Source: Ruminococcaceae bacterium UBA866
GTDB taxonomy: Bacteria > Bacillota > Clostridia > Oscillospirales > Ruminococcaceae
DNA: 7,719 bases
Direction: 5' to 3'
NCBI GenBank assembly: GCA_002295325.1
Contig: DBGA01000010.1
Location: forward strand, 6,293 to 14,011
The notes beneath the pieces were generated by a model. That model made no database searches. It was given only the letters and a program-made list of their open reading frames with translations, and was not told the DNA's origin. The position numbers and the translations under genes were made by a program. Positions within the stretch are counted from its first letter, which is position 1. Every line of letters begins with the position of its first letter. This document shows, piece by piece, positions 1-5,693 of this stretch.

Positions 1-425
1 CACGTTTGGATACCCTTCAAGCAGCAATCCTATTAGTTAAACTAAATGCGTTTATGAAATATGAGCTTGCAGATGTCAACAATGCTGCAAAAATGTATAC
101 CCAAAAGTTAAACGGTATAGTTTCAACACCATTTATTCCAGAAGGTTACTATTCAAGCTATGCCCAATATACTCTAATATTAAAGAGCAAAGAGCAGCGT
201 GACGGATTGCAAAGCTATCTAAATGATAACAACATACCAAGTATGGTATATTACCCTAAACCAATGCACAAGCAGCAAGCATTTGCAGAACTAAATTATA
301 GCGACGAAAATTTTGGGGTTACCAATATGTTGTGTGACTGCGTACTATCATTGCCAATGCATCCCTATTTAACCGAAAATGATATCGACTTGGTTTGTAA
401 TGCAATTAAAGAATATCTTAAATAA
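1..425 (+). CDS. DegT/DnrJ/EryC1/StrS aminotransferase, C-terminal part (5' end outside window)
   Basis: This is the last ~140 residues of a PLP-dependent sugar aminotransferase of the DegT/DnrJ/EryC1/StrS (AHBA synthase) family. The frame is open from the window edge and reads RLDTLQAAILLVKL, a strongly conserved family block that normally lies well inside the protein, so the TTG at position 6 is not a real start. Other family marks are the YYPKPMHKQQAF block (family form YP.PLH.Q) and the C-terminal LSLPMHPYLTENDI block. The catalytic PLP lysine would lie upstream and is not visible. Family members transaminate keto sugars on nucleotide carriers for cell-surface glycans; the exact sugar cannot be told from this fragment, though the YPKPMH form resembles WbpE/WlbC-type enzymes. 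The stop is TAA at 423-425, followed at once by a terminator, so this is the last gene of its transcript. Family assignment is firm and substrate is unknown. Confidence 0.93.
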   Translation, partial: RLDTLQAAILLVKLNAFMKYELADVNNAAKMYTQKLNGIVSTPFIPEGYYSSYAQYTLILKSKEQRDGLQSYLNDNNIPSMVYYPKPMHKQQAFAELNYSDENFGVTNMLCDCVLSLPMHPYLTENDIDLVCNAIKEYLK

Positions 426-432
426 GTATTTT

Positions 433-472
433 AAAAAGAGGCTAGATGTTAAAACATCTAGCCTCTTTTTTT
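433..472. terminator. Bidirectional intrinsic terminator between convergent genes
   Basis: An inverted repeat of up to 18 bp has arms at 433-450 and 453-470. The core arm AGAGGCTAGATGTT (437-450) is perfectly complementary to 453-466, and the stem is flanked by an A-run on the left and a T-run on the right (466-472). It can therefore terminate transcription on both strands. It serves the aminotransferase on the plus strand and DUF4364 on the minus strand, whose stop codon (471-473) lies inside the T-run. Confidence 0.92.
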
Positions 473-1028
473 ATTCAGAATCCAATAATAATTTAATTAG
501 CCTACGATAAAGCTTAACAGGATCGTCTAAAAATTTCTCTTTAATTTTATCTGCTTGTAACATATCTGGGGCGTAAATACCTAACTGTAACAAATCAAAT
601 GAGTCACCATGCATCACACAGTTAACCATATATCCATTCTCATAAGGTCGTATTTCGACTTCATTTTCACGTTCTTTTTTTATCTTTGCTAAAAGTTCTA
701 TTGCTGCTTCAACAACATTATCCCTAAGCGATTTAGGAAGAGAACGTTCAAGCTTTTTAGCAGTTTGTAGTCCCAACTCATTGAGGGTATATACTTCATC
801 AAACTGTGCCTTTGAGGAAGAAATATGATTAGAATCAATCAAATCTTTTAAAGCATCGCAAAAACTAAAGTAGTTTACAAGTTGCTCGTTTTGGAATATA
901 TAGTTGAGTTGCTCTTTAGATAGGGGCATATTTACCGATTTCAAAAGGTAGCAAATTAGTATTTTAATGTCATATTTATCTGTCATTGGTCCAATGCCAA
1001 CGCCTGGTATAATTACTTCGTTATCCAT
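471..1028 (-). CDS. DUF4364 family protein
   Basis: A 185-residue protein recognised as the clostridial DUF4364 family from its N-terminal block: DKYDIKILICYLL, then PLSKEQLNYI, then LVNYFSFCDALKDLIDSNHI. That half reads like a winged-helix fold, with short helices followed by a helix and wing, and the family is often suspected to be regulatory. The C-terminal half (roughly 120-185) carries VEIRPYENGYMVNCVMHGDSFDLLQLGIYAP and no catalytic motif I recognise. The start is set at 1028 because GGAGG sits five bases upstream of that ATG; the in-frame ATG at 1040 is itself the first part of ATGGAGGTACATATG, so it overlaps the ribosome binding site and would add only MEVH. The gene is divergent from the dnaD-type gene, which makes regulation of that neighbour conceivable, but this is inference from position only. 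No signal peptide or membrane segment is seen. Its function is not known to me. Confidence 0.88.
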   Translation of the reverse strand: MDNEVIIPGVGIGPMTDKYDIKILICYLLKSVNMPLSKEQLNYIFQNEQLVNYFSFCDALKDLIDSNHISSSKAQFDEVYTLNELGLQTAKKLERSLPKSLRDNVVEAAIELLAKIKKERENEVEIRPYENGYMVNCVMHGDSFDLLQLGIYAPDMLQADKIKEKFLDDPVKLYRRLIKLLLDSE

Positions 1029-1051
1029 ATGTACCTCCATAATAGAAATAT

Positions 1052-1085
1052 AGTATAGTATAAATATACCACATCTTATGATAAA
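1052..1085 (-). promoter_or_regulatory. Candidate sigma-A promoter for the DUF4364 gene
   Basis: On the minus strand there are two overlapping TATACT hexamers (1062-1057 and 1057-1052). The first has TTTATC (1085-1080) 17 bases upstream as a poor -35 match (3 of 6). This would give a leader of about 20 bases before the GGAGG. The -10 is good and the -35 weak; assignment is by pattern only. Confidence 0.4.
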
Positions 1086-1113
1086 AATATATAGGAAACG
1101 TTTTTTATAAGAT
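1073..1113. promoter_or_regulatory. Candidate operator dyad between divergent genes
   Basis: ATCTTAT (1073-1079) and ATAAGAT (1107-1113) are exact inverted copies. Inside them lie an A-run (1083-1087) and a T-run (1101-1106) that extend the symmetry if a three-base bulge is allowed. The 8-bp palindrome AAACGTTT (1096-1103) also lies within the interval. The dyad overlaps the weak minus-strand -35 and sits just upstream of the plus-strand -35, a suitable place for a repressor of one or both genes. AT-rich sequence gives such symmetry by chance fairly often, so confidence is low. Confidence 0.28.
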
Positions 1114-1126
1114 TATATTTTCTTAA

Positions 1127-1155
1127 TTGTTTTATGGGTTAAAATATGTTATACT
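1127..1155 (+). promoter_or_regulatory. Sigma-A promoter with extended -10 for the dnaD-type operon
   Basis: The -10 hexamer TATACT (1150-1155) is preceded by TGT (1147-1149), giving a full extended -10 element. TTGTTT (1127-1132) lies exactly 17 bases upstream as a partial -35. The expected transcription start is near 1162, leaving a leader of about 20 bases before the start codon at 1184 with a GAGGAGG ribosome binding site. Confidence 0.72.
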
Positions 1156-1183
1156 ATTTTTACTTTAAATGAGGAGGCAGAAT

Positions 1184-2086
1184 ATGGCTTATAAAATTAA
1201 TTTCGAGGCTTATTCTAATAATTTTGCTTTGCCTCAAAACATTATTGACGATGATTTTGAAAAGCTTAGTGTTATAGATTTGAAAGTAATTTTACTTATA
1301 TTTAAAAATTCCAGTAAAAATTATAGTGCAAACTTACTATCTAATCTTCTTAATGTTTCAGAGGAAGAGGTAAGGAAATCTCTTGCTAACTGGATAACAA
1401 AAGGCATACTGGTTGATTTACCAAACGAAAAAATTGCTACAGATGCAGTAGTTTTATCGAAGTTTACTCAACCAACTATAACAAATGTTAAATCTGCTAA
1501 TAGTGCGGAACTATCATTTTTACTTGAGTGTATGGAGGACAGGCTAAAACGCCCCATTACTTCGGTTGAGCATAAATCAATTATACATATTTTGGAGTAT
1601 ATCAAACTTCCAGCCGACGTTATTATGATGGCGATTGAGTATTGTGTTACCGTTGATAAGGTAAATGCACGATATATTGAAAAAGTTTGTGCAAGTTGGG
1701 CTGATAATGGAATTACTACCCATGAATTAGCAGAACAATATTTAAGTATTAGTAAGACATCTAAAAACAATGAAGACAAAATAAAGAAGGTTTTCGGCAT
1801 ACAGGATAGAAACTTGATTGATAGTGAAAGGGAGCATATTAATCGTTGGTTTAACGAGTACAAGTTCGGTGTTGATGTGATAAAGCTTGGTTATGAAAAA
1901 ACAATTGGCGCAATTAATAAGCTATCTTTCCCATATTTAAATAAAATTCTTTCCTCTTGGAGTGAAAAAGGATATAAAACCATTGAAGAGATTACAGGAA
2001 CAGAATATTCAAAAGTTCGAAAAGAAAAAACTTCTTACGACATAGATGATATTGACAAATTCTGGGACAATGTTCCTAAATTATAG
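1184..2086 (+). CDS. DnaD domain protein with two DnaB_2/DnaD-C domains
   Basis: A 300-residue primosome-type protein. Residues ~28-85 look like a DnaD-type winged helix (LSVIDLKVILLIF, then LLNVSEEEVRKSLANWITKGIL). Two copies of the DnaD C-terminal domain follow, at about 109-187 and 203-270. Each carries the family signature Y-x3-(I/V)-x3-W: Y164 to W172 in YIEKVCASW and Y251 to W259 in YLNKILSSW, followed by a glycine turn (ADNGI, SEKGY). In Bacillus, DnaD and DnaB remodel DNA and bring the helicase loader to the origin or restart site. Here the helicase-loader-like ATPase starts 18 bases downstream, supporting a joint role in helicase loading. The start is ATG 1184, with GAGGAGG ending seven bases upstream; the in-frame ATG at 1169 overlaps that site and would add only MRRQN. 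Two C-terminal domains, as in Bacillus DnaB, make a DnaB/DnaD hybrid role possible; I leave the symbol blank because orthology cannot be settled here. Confidence 0.9.
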   Translation: MAYKINFEAYSNNFALPQNIIDDDFEKLSVIDLKVILLIFKNSSKNYSANLLSNLLNVSEEEVRKSLANWITKGILVDLPNEKIATDAVVLSKFTQPTITNVKSANSAELSFLLECMEDRLKRPITSVEHKSIIHILEYIKLPADVIMMAIEYCVTVDKVNARYIEKVCASWADNGITTHELAEQYLSISKTSKNNEDKIKKVFGIQDRNLIDSEREHINRWFNEYKFGVDVIKLGYEKTIGAINKLSFPYLNKILSSWSEKGYKTIEEITGTEYSKVRKEKTSYDIDDIDKFWDNVPKL

Positions 2087-2104
2087 TAATTTGAGGTGAA
2101 ATAA

Positions 2105-3091
2105 TTGGCAATTGAAAGCTTTAAGCTTGCAGTAAAAGAGATTGAAAAGAGAAGGCAAAATGCCTTATTTGAGGCAAATAATAGAAACGACGAAGTTTGT
2201 GCAAAAATTTACAGAATAAAAGAATTGAACATTCTGCTTTCTCAAACAGGACTTCAACTTTCAAGAGTAATTTTTTCGCAAGGTAAAAATGCTAAAGCTG
2301 CAATAGATAGAATTATGGCAGAAAACCTAAAAAATCAAAAAGAGCTCGAAGTGCTTTTAACACTGAATAACTATCCCAAAGATTATCTTGATATCCAATA
2401 CTTTTGCAAGAAATGTGAGGATAGTGGATATGTTAATGGAAGAAAATGCGAGTGTTTAAAGCAACAGGTTACAAAATACAACGTGTTGGAGTTCAATAGC
2501 GCAAACAAAATTGACACTTCTTCATTTGATACCTTTTCACTGAAATATTACAGTGATATGAGAGTAGAAAACGCTAAATCATGCAAAGAAACTATGTCCG
2601 AAATATTTTCGTTTTGCAAACAGTATGCAGCCATGTTTAATAAAAATTCGCCAAGCGTTTTGATGTTAGGCGATACAGGACTTGGAAAGACACATTTATC
2701 TTTGGCAATTGCCAGAACTGTCATGCAAAATGGTTTTTCTGCACTTTATTCCTCAGCTCCGGATTTGTTTAGAAGACTACAAAATGAGTATTATGGCAAA
2801 GGTGAACAAGGTGTCGACACAATGGAAACAGTACTTAAAGCTGATCTTGTAATTATTGACGATTTAGGTGCTGAAATGGAAAATCAATTTAATATTTCTA
2901 CACTTTATAACCTTATAAACATGAGATTGAACGCAAACAAACCTATCATTATCAGCACAAACCTCACTTTAAAACAGATTGAAAACAGATATACAGATAG
3001 GGTTGCCTCAAGAATTATGACTCTTTACAAATGTTTAAAGTTTGTTGGCAAAGATGTTCGTCAGATTAAACTTAAAAACAATGAATTATAA
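2105..3091 (+). CDS. DnaI/DnaC-like AAA+ ATPase, probable helicase loader
   Basis: A 328-residue protein with a helical N-terminal region (1-90), a probable zinc site C101-x2-C104-x10-C115-x-C117, and an AAA+ core. The core shows Walker A GDTGLGKT (189-196), Walker B LVIIDDLG (248-255), a sensor-1 STN (284-286) and the arginine-bearing YTDRVASRI segment (296-304). This order matches DnaI of Bacillus and DnaC-like loaders, which use ATP to place the replicative hexameric helicase on DNA. The start is TTG at 2105, with GAGGTG (2093-2098) six bases upstream; no better ATG/GTG start keeps the conserved N-terminus. The preceding dnaD-type gene ends 18 bases upstream and a terminator follows immediately, so the two genes form one operon. 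IstB-type transposition ATPases are related, but the zinc site, length and absence of an istA gene argue for a chromosomal loader. In Clostridia this pair is usually chromosomal; phage-derived loaders look similar, but no phage genes flank it. Confidence 0.9.
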   Translation: MAIESFKLAVKEIEKRRQNALFEANNRNDEVCAKIYRIKELNILLSQTGLQLSRVIFSQGKNAKAAIDRIMAENLKNQKELEVLLTLNNYPKDYLDIQYFCKKCEDSGYVNGRKCECLKQQVTKYNVLEFNSANKIDTSSFDTFSLKYYSDMRVENAKSCKETMSEIFSFCKQYAAMFNKNSPSVLMLGDTGLGKTHLSLAIARTVMQNGFSALYSSAPDLFRRLQNEYYGKGEQGVDTMETVLKADLVIIDDLGAEMENQFNISTLYNLINMRLNANKPIIISTNLTLKQIENRYTDRVASRIMTLYKCLKFVGKDVRQIKLKNNEL

Positions 3092-3122
3092 AAAACAGGC
3101 TACAAAAAGTAGCCTGTTTTTT
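3091..3122. terminator. Bidirectional intrinsic terminator between loader gene and coat gene
   Basis: ACAGGCTAC (3095-3103) pairs perfectly with GTAGCCTGT (3109-3117) around a five-A loop. The stem can be lengthened by A/T pairs to 3092/3120 and is flanked by an A-run and a T-run. It overlaps the stop codons of both convergent genes (3089-3091 plus strand, 3121-3123 minus strand) and so ends both transcripts. Confidence 0.93.
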
Positions 3123-3405
3123 ATAAGTTTTTCATCTCATCTTGAAACTTTTGCTTTGCTTTAGCAATGCTTTCATGCTCTGCATTTTGTGTTTCATAAT
3201 ATCCTCTCTTCTTCATCTCTGCAAATATATCTGCTTGTATCTGATGCTCTTCACAAAGTATGTTTACAAGCTCATCCCTCAATTTGACATCACAACATTC
3301 ATTCGCATACATGTTATAGCATTGCGTCATATACTTTTGAGAAAGTAATGAGTCTTTCAATATATCCCTATCGTCAAATTTATTTGTATTAATTTTTACT
3401 TCCAT
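3121..3405 (-). CDS. CotF-like spore coat protein
   Basis: A 94-residue protein of the coat F (CotF) family, which adopts a ferritin-like helical bundle. Family marks in order are DRDILKDSLLSQKYMTQCYNMYANE (12-36), with the typical SQK-MT-Y/N pattern; LRDELVNILCEEHQIQADIF (42-61), with the EEH-IQ pattern; and the closing EMKKRGYY block (63-70). It lacks a signal peptide or membrane segment, as expected for proteins assembled on the forespore surface from inside the mother cell. Length is normal for the short clostridial members. The start ATG has GGAGG four bases upstream. The neighbouring 60-residue gene ends 10 bases upstream, so both are co-transcribed. It is expected only during sporulation, which the sequence alone cannot prove. 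Two adjacent cysteines (37-38) could support crosslinking; this is speculative. Confidence 0.9.
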   Translation of the reverse strand: MEVKINTNKFDDRDILKDSLLSQKYMTQCYNMYANECCDVKLRDELVNILCEEHQIQADIFAEMKKRGYYETQNAEHESIAKAKQKFQDEMKNL

Positions 3406-3415
3406 ATTTCCTCCG

Positions 3416-3598
3416 TCAGTTGAGTTGTCCTAATAAACGGTTGTAGTGGTTTTGATGTTCTGCACAAACCTGCTCAAATTTAATTTTTAGCTGATGATCG
3501 GTGCAGATAGTGGAGTACAACTTGTACTTTTTAATTAAAACAAGCTCCAAATTAAGTTGATCCTCAATCCCTAGAAGTTCTTTTGTGGTTAGTGGCAT
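3416..3598 (-). CDS. Small spore coat-associated protein, partner of the CotF-like gene
   Basis: A 60-residue protein that resembles the first helical pair of clostridial coat proteins found next to CotF homologs. It opens with PLTTKELLGIEDQLNLE, then LVLIKKYKLYSTICTDHQLKIKF, and ends with CAEHQNHYNRLLGQL. The (E)-x-(K)KY-x-Y, D-x-LK and H-x2-HY-x2-LL spacing is typical of this half-size ferritin-like group. A ribosome binding site (AGAGAGG) lies ten bases upstream of the ATG, slightly long but usable, and the T-rich spacer is unusual. The TGA stop is followed ten bases later by the start of the CotF-like gene. It is probably a structural spore protein; an alternative is a small unrelated helical protein, judged unlikely because of its neighbour. 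The nearest upstream gene on this strand ends 69 bases away with no terminator between. Confidence 0.8.
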   Translation of the reverse strand: MPLTTKELLGIEDQLNLELVLIKKYKLYSTICTDHQLKIKFEQVCAEHQNHYNRLLGQLN

Positions 3599-3634
3599 AA
3601 AAAAACAACCTCTCTAAAAAAATAGTTATAAAGC

Positions 3635-3663
3635 TATTCTTTCTAAAAGGCAGTTTCTTATAC
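3635..3663 (-). promoter_or_regulatory. Possible forespore-type (sigma-F/G) promoter before the coat genes
   Basis: On the minus strand GTATA (3663-3659) matches a forespore -35. It is followed after 14 bases by AGAAAGAATA (3644-3635), one mismatch from the sigma-F -10 consensus GGnRAnAnTW. The spacer is one base shorter than usual. A sigma-A alternative, CTGCCT-N17-TATAAC (3653-3625), is also present but has a poor -35. Either would allow the coat pair to be expressed apart from ytqA. Pattern match only. Confidence 0.25.
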
Positions 3664-3667
3664 ATTA

Positions 3668-4594
3668 TTAAAATTTTATTCCTTGATAGCTGTTTCTTCT
3701 CATCAATTCTTTGTCAATTGAATTCATAACAACAAGCTTATTTGTACTCCACAATGGACCAATTAAAATATTTTTGTCACCGTCACCGGTGATACGTTGA
3801 ATAACTACCTCCTGAGGTAATCGTTCAATTTGATCACAAATAATATTTACATAATTTTCGAGTGATAATAATTCAAACTCATTATTTTGATATTGTTCAG
3901 CCATTTTAGTCTCTTTAATCACGTGTAAAAGATGTAGCTTTACACTATGCACATTAAGCTTTGCAACTGCATTAATGGTGTCAATCATCATTTCTTTTGT
4001 CTCATTTGGCAGTCCATTTATAATATGAACACACACGTTAATATTTCTAGATTTAAGTTTATTAAAACCAATCAAAAAATCAGCATAAGAATGACATCGG
4101 TTTATTTTTTCACCTATCTCATCGTGAATAGTCTGCAAGCCAAGTTCAACTATAAGAAAAGTTCTCTTGCTTAAATTCATAAGATAATCAGCCGCCTCGT
4201 CAGGTATGCAGTCAGCTCTTGTAGCAATACTAATCCCAACAACATCTTCATAAGTGAGTACTTCTTCAAATATACGCTTTAGGGTTTCAAGCGGTGCATA
4301 GGTGTTTGTGTTAGCTTGAAAATAGGCAATATATTTTGCATCAGGCCACTTGTTGTGGACATTGCTTTTAACCTCATCAAACTGGGTTTTCAATGATAAA
4401 TTAGGTGAGCCACCAAAATCTCCACTTCCCAATGAAGAACAGTAGGTGCAACCACCATAACCTTTTGAGCCATCAATATTTGGGCAAGTAAACCCAGCGT
4501 TTAGCGACACCTTGAAAACTTTTGAATTAAATTTATGTTTTAGGTGATAATCAAATGTATGATATCTCTTATTTGTATCCGAATAAATAAACAT
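3668..4594 (-). CDS. ytqA: TIGR01212 family radical SAM protein (YtqA-like)
   Basis: A 308-residue radical SAM protein of the YtqA/TIGR01212 group, related to the Elp3 catalytic domain. The iron-sulfur cluster motif is C37-x11-C49-x2-C52, inside FTCPNIDGSKGYGGCTYC, the spacing characteristic of this group. Further marks are YFQANTNTYAP (91-101), ISIATRADCIPD (121-132), LGLQTIHDE (151-159), HIINGLPNET (190-199) and the C-terminal ITGDGDKNILIGPLW (268-282). The family binds a [4Fe-4S] cluster and S-adenosylmethionine; the substrate is not established to my knowledge, although in Bacillus ytqA is paired with the rRNA methyltransferase-like ytqB. No ytqB homolog is adjacent here. The start is ATG 4594, with GGGAG five bases upstream. 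The frame stays open much further upstream, but the extra residues would be a hydrophobic low-complexity stretch crossing both promoters and entering murB on the other strand, so they are rejected. Confidence 0.93.
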   Translation of the reverse strand: MFIYSDTNKRYHTFDYHLKHKFNSKVFKVSLNAGFTCPNIDGSKGYGGCTYCSSLGSGDFGGSPNLSLKTQFDEVKSNVHNKWPDAKYIAYFQANTNTYAPLETLKRIFEEVLTYEDVVGISIATRADCIPDEAADYLMNLSKRTFLIVELGLQTIHDEIGEKINRCHSYADFLIGFNKLKSRNINVCVHIINGLPNETKEMMIDTINAVAKLNVHSVKLHLLHVIKETKMAEQYQNNEFELLSLENYVNIICDQIERLPQEVVIQRITGDGDKNILIGPLWSTNKLVVMNSIDKELMRRNSYQGIKF

Positions 4595-4640
4595 GGATTC
4601 TCCCTGCATAGTCATATAGTGTTTGAAATGTAATATAATT

Positions 4641-4669
4641 ATGATAACAGTGTTGAATTTAAAATGCAA
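4641..4669 (-). promoter_or_regulatory. Candidate sigma-A promoter for ytqA
   Basis: On the minus strand TTGCAT (4669-4664) is followed by a 17-base spacer and TATCAT (4646-4641), a 5-of-6 match to the -10 consensus. The predicted start near 4634 leaves a leader of about 40 bases before the ytqA start codon. It overlaps the repeat block and is back to back with the murB promoter. Confidence 0.5.
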
Positions 4670-4687
4670 TATAATATAAATTATGAT

Positions 4688-4716
4688 TTGCGATTTTATT
4701 GAAAATGAAGTATAAT
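4688..4716 (+). promoter_or_regulatory. Sigma-A promoter for the murB operon
   Basis: TTGCGA (4688-4693) and a perfect TATAAT (4711-4716) are separated by exactly 17 bases. The expected transcription start near 4723 gives a leader of about 38 bases carrying the AAGGAG ribosome binding site (4748-4753) of murB. This is the best promoter in the window. Confidence 0.78.
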
Positions 4717-4760
4717 ATAAACAATAGTATGCAATAAATTTTACCCTAAGGAGTGTAGCT

Positions 4761-5666
4761 TTGAATAAGAAGAATGTCGTTACAAAGTTAGAAGATTGCA
4801 ATGTATTTGTCCAAACTAATATAAATATATCTGAATATACAAGCTTTAAAATTGGAGGCAATGTTGATTATTTAGTAAGGCCTAAAAGCTTTACAGATTT
4901 TGCATGTGCAGTTAATATTGCCAATGATGAAAATATTAACTATTATATTATTGGGAATGGCTCCAATATGTTGATTTCAGATAATGGATATAGAGGAATG
5001 ATTATTTTAACCTCTGACCTAAATGAAATTGCGCTAATTAATGAGAATCTGATTGAATGCTATGCTGGAGTTACAGTTGCAAATCTTTGTAAATTTGCAT
5101 TTGCAAACTCGTTATCCGGTTTGGAGTTTGCATGGGGAATTCCAGGAAGTGTAGGTGGCGGAGTTTATATGAACGCTGGAGCTTACGGTGGGGAATTTAA
5201 AGATGTAATAAAATCCTGCAATTATATAAATGAAGAGGGCAAGCTTACCGAAATATCAATTTCTGCAATGGATATGTCCTATCGCCACAGCTTCTTTTCA
5301 GACAAAAAGCTGTTAATTTTATCGGTGGTATTTGAAATGATTAAAGCGGATAAATCGACCATAAAAGAAAAAATGGATGATTTTTTAACTCGTAGAAAAA
5401 CGAAACAACCGCTTGATTTTCCTAGCTGTGGTAGCACGTTTAAGAGACCAATAAACGGATATGCCTCAGCACTTATTGAAGAATGTGGGCTAAAGGGCTT
5501 TCGCATAGGTGGTGCAGAGGTTAGTACAAAACACTCAGGATTTATCATAAACGTTGATAATGCAACCTGCAAAGATGTTTTAGCGCTTGTAGAGCATGTG
5601 AAATCGGTTGTTCTTGAAAAAAAAGGCATAGAACTTGAATGTGAAGTAAAAACATTAGGATTATAG
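4761..5666 (+). CDS. murB: UDP-N-acetylenolpyruvoylglucosamine reductase, type II MurB
   Basis: MurB reduces UDP-GlcNAc-enolpyruvate to UDP-MurNAc with NADPH and bound FAD, the second committed step of peptidoglycan precursor synthesis in the cytoplasm. At 301 residues it has the usual Firmicutes length. FAD-binding motifs are YTSFKIGGNVDYLVRP (26-41), IIGNGSNMLISD (63-74) and FAWGIPGSVGGGVYMNAGAYGGE (123-145). YRHSFF (174-179) supplies the substrate arginine R175. PSCGSTFKRP (221-230) holds the proton-donor serine S225, and ELECEVKTLG (291-300) holds the catalytic glutamate E295. The short segment after YRHS marks type II. Cysteines at 223 and 294 sit next to both catalytic residues where alanine or proline is common, which may affect redox sensitivity. 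The start is TTG at 4761, with AAGGAG seven bases upstream. It begins the murB-rapZ-whiA run. Confidence 0.97.
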   Translation: MNKKNVVTKLEDCNVFVQTNINISEYTSFKIGGNVDYLVRPKSFTDFACAVNIANDENINYYIIGNGSNMLISDNGYRGMIILTSDLNEIALINENLIECYAGVTVANLCKFAFANSLSGLEFAWGIPGSVGGGVYMNAGAYGGEFKDVIKSCNYINEEGKLTEISISAMDMSYRHSFFSDKKLLILSVVFEMIKADKSTIKEKMDDFLTRRKTKQPLDFPSCGSTFKRPINGYASALIEECGLKGFRIGGAEVSTKHSGFIINVDNATCKDVLALVEHVKSVVLEKKGIELECEVKTLGL

Positions 5667-5693
5667 AATAATATGGATGATTGGGGAAATCGT

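Larger units (their letters stand above)
4623..4716 (+). repeat. Three-copy promoter-like repeat, core AATGNARTATAAT
   Basis: The core AATG-N-A-R-TATAAT occurs at 4627-4639, 4663-4675 and 4704-4716 on the same strand, with start-to-start spacings of 36 and 41 bases. Copies 1 and 3 are preceded by TTGAA(A), and copies 1 and 2 are each followed by ATTATGAT within a few bases. All lie in the gap between ytqA and murB. The third copy supplies the -10 of the murB promoter; the first two have no acceptable -35 at proper spacing. The repeat may be decayed promoter duplication or a binding site array. Confidence 0.55.

Noticed and set aside
1021..1029. TTATCCATA, one mismatch from a DnaA box, near replication genes
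   Set aside because: It is a single copy located at the DUF4364 start codon, with no cluster or adjacent AT-rich unwinding repeats typical of an origin.
1468..1863. Minus-strand open frame inside the dnaD-type gene
   Set aside because: It is antisense to a conserved two-domain protein and shows no motif or ribosome binding site.
2813..2822. Palindrome GTGTCGACAC inside the loader gene as a Spo0A-like site
   Set aside because: It lies deep in coding sequence and does not match the TGTCGAA box.
2105..3091. IstB transposition ATPase, which would imply an insertion sequence
   Set aside because: There is no IstA transposase or terminal repeats; the zinc-site N-terminus and the dnaD-type partner fit a chromosomal helicase loader.
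3142..3348. Plus-strand open frames opposite the coat gene and at 3947-4174 opposite ytqA
   Set aside because: They are antisense to conserved coding sequence, with no upstream ribosome binding site or family resemblance.
4595..4861. Upstream extension of the ytqA frame by 89 codons
   Set aside because: It is hydrophobic, low-complexity sequence, crosses both promoters and overlaps the start of murB on the opposite strand; a good ribosome binding site precedes ATG 4594.
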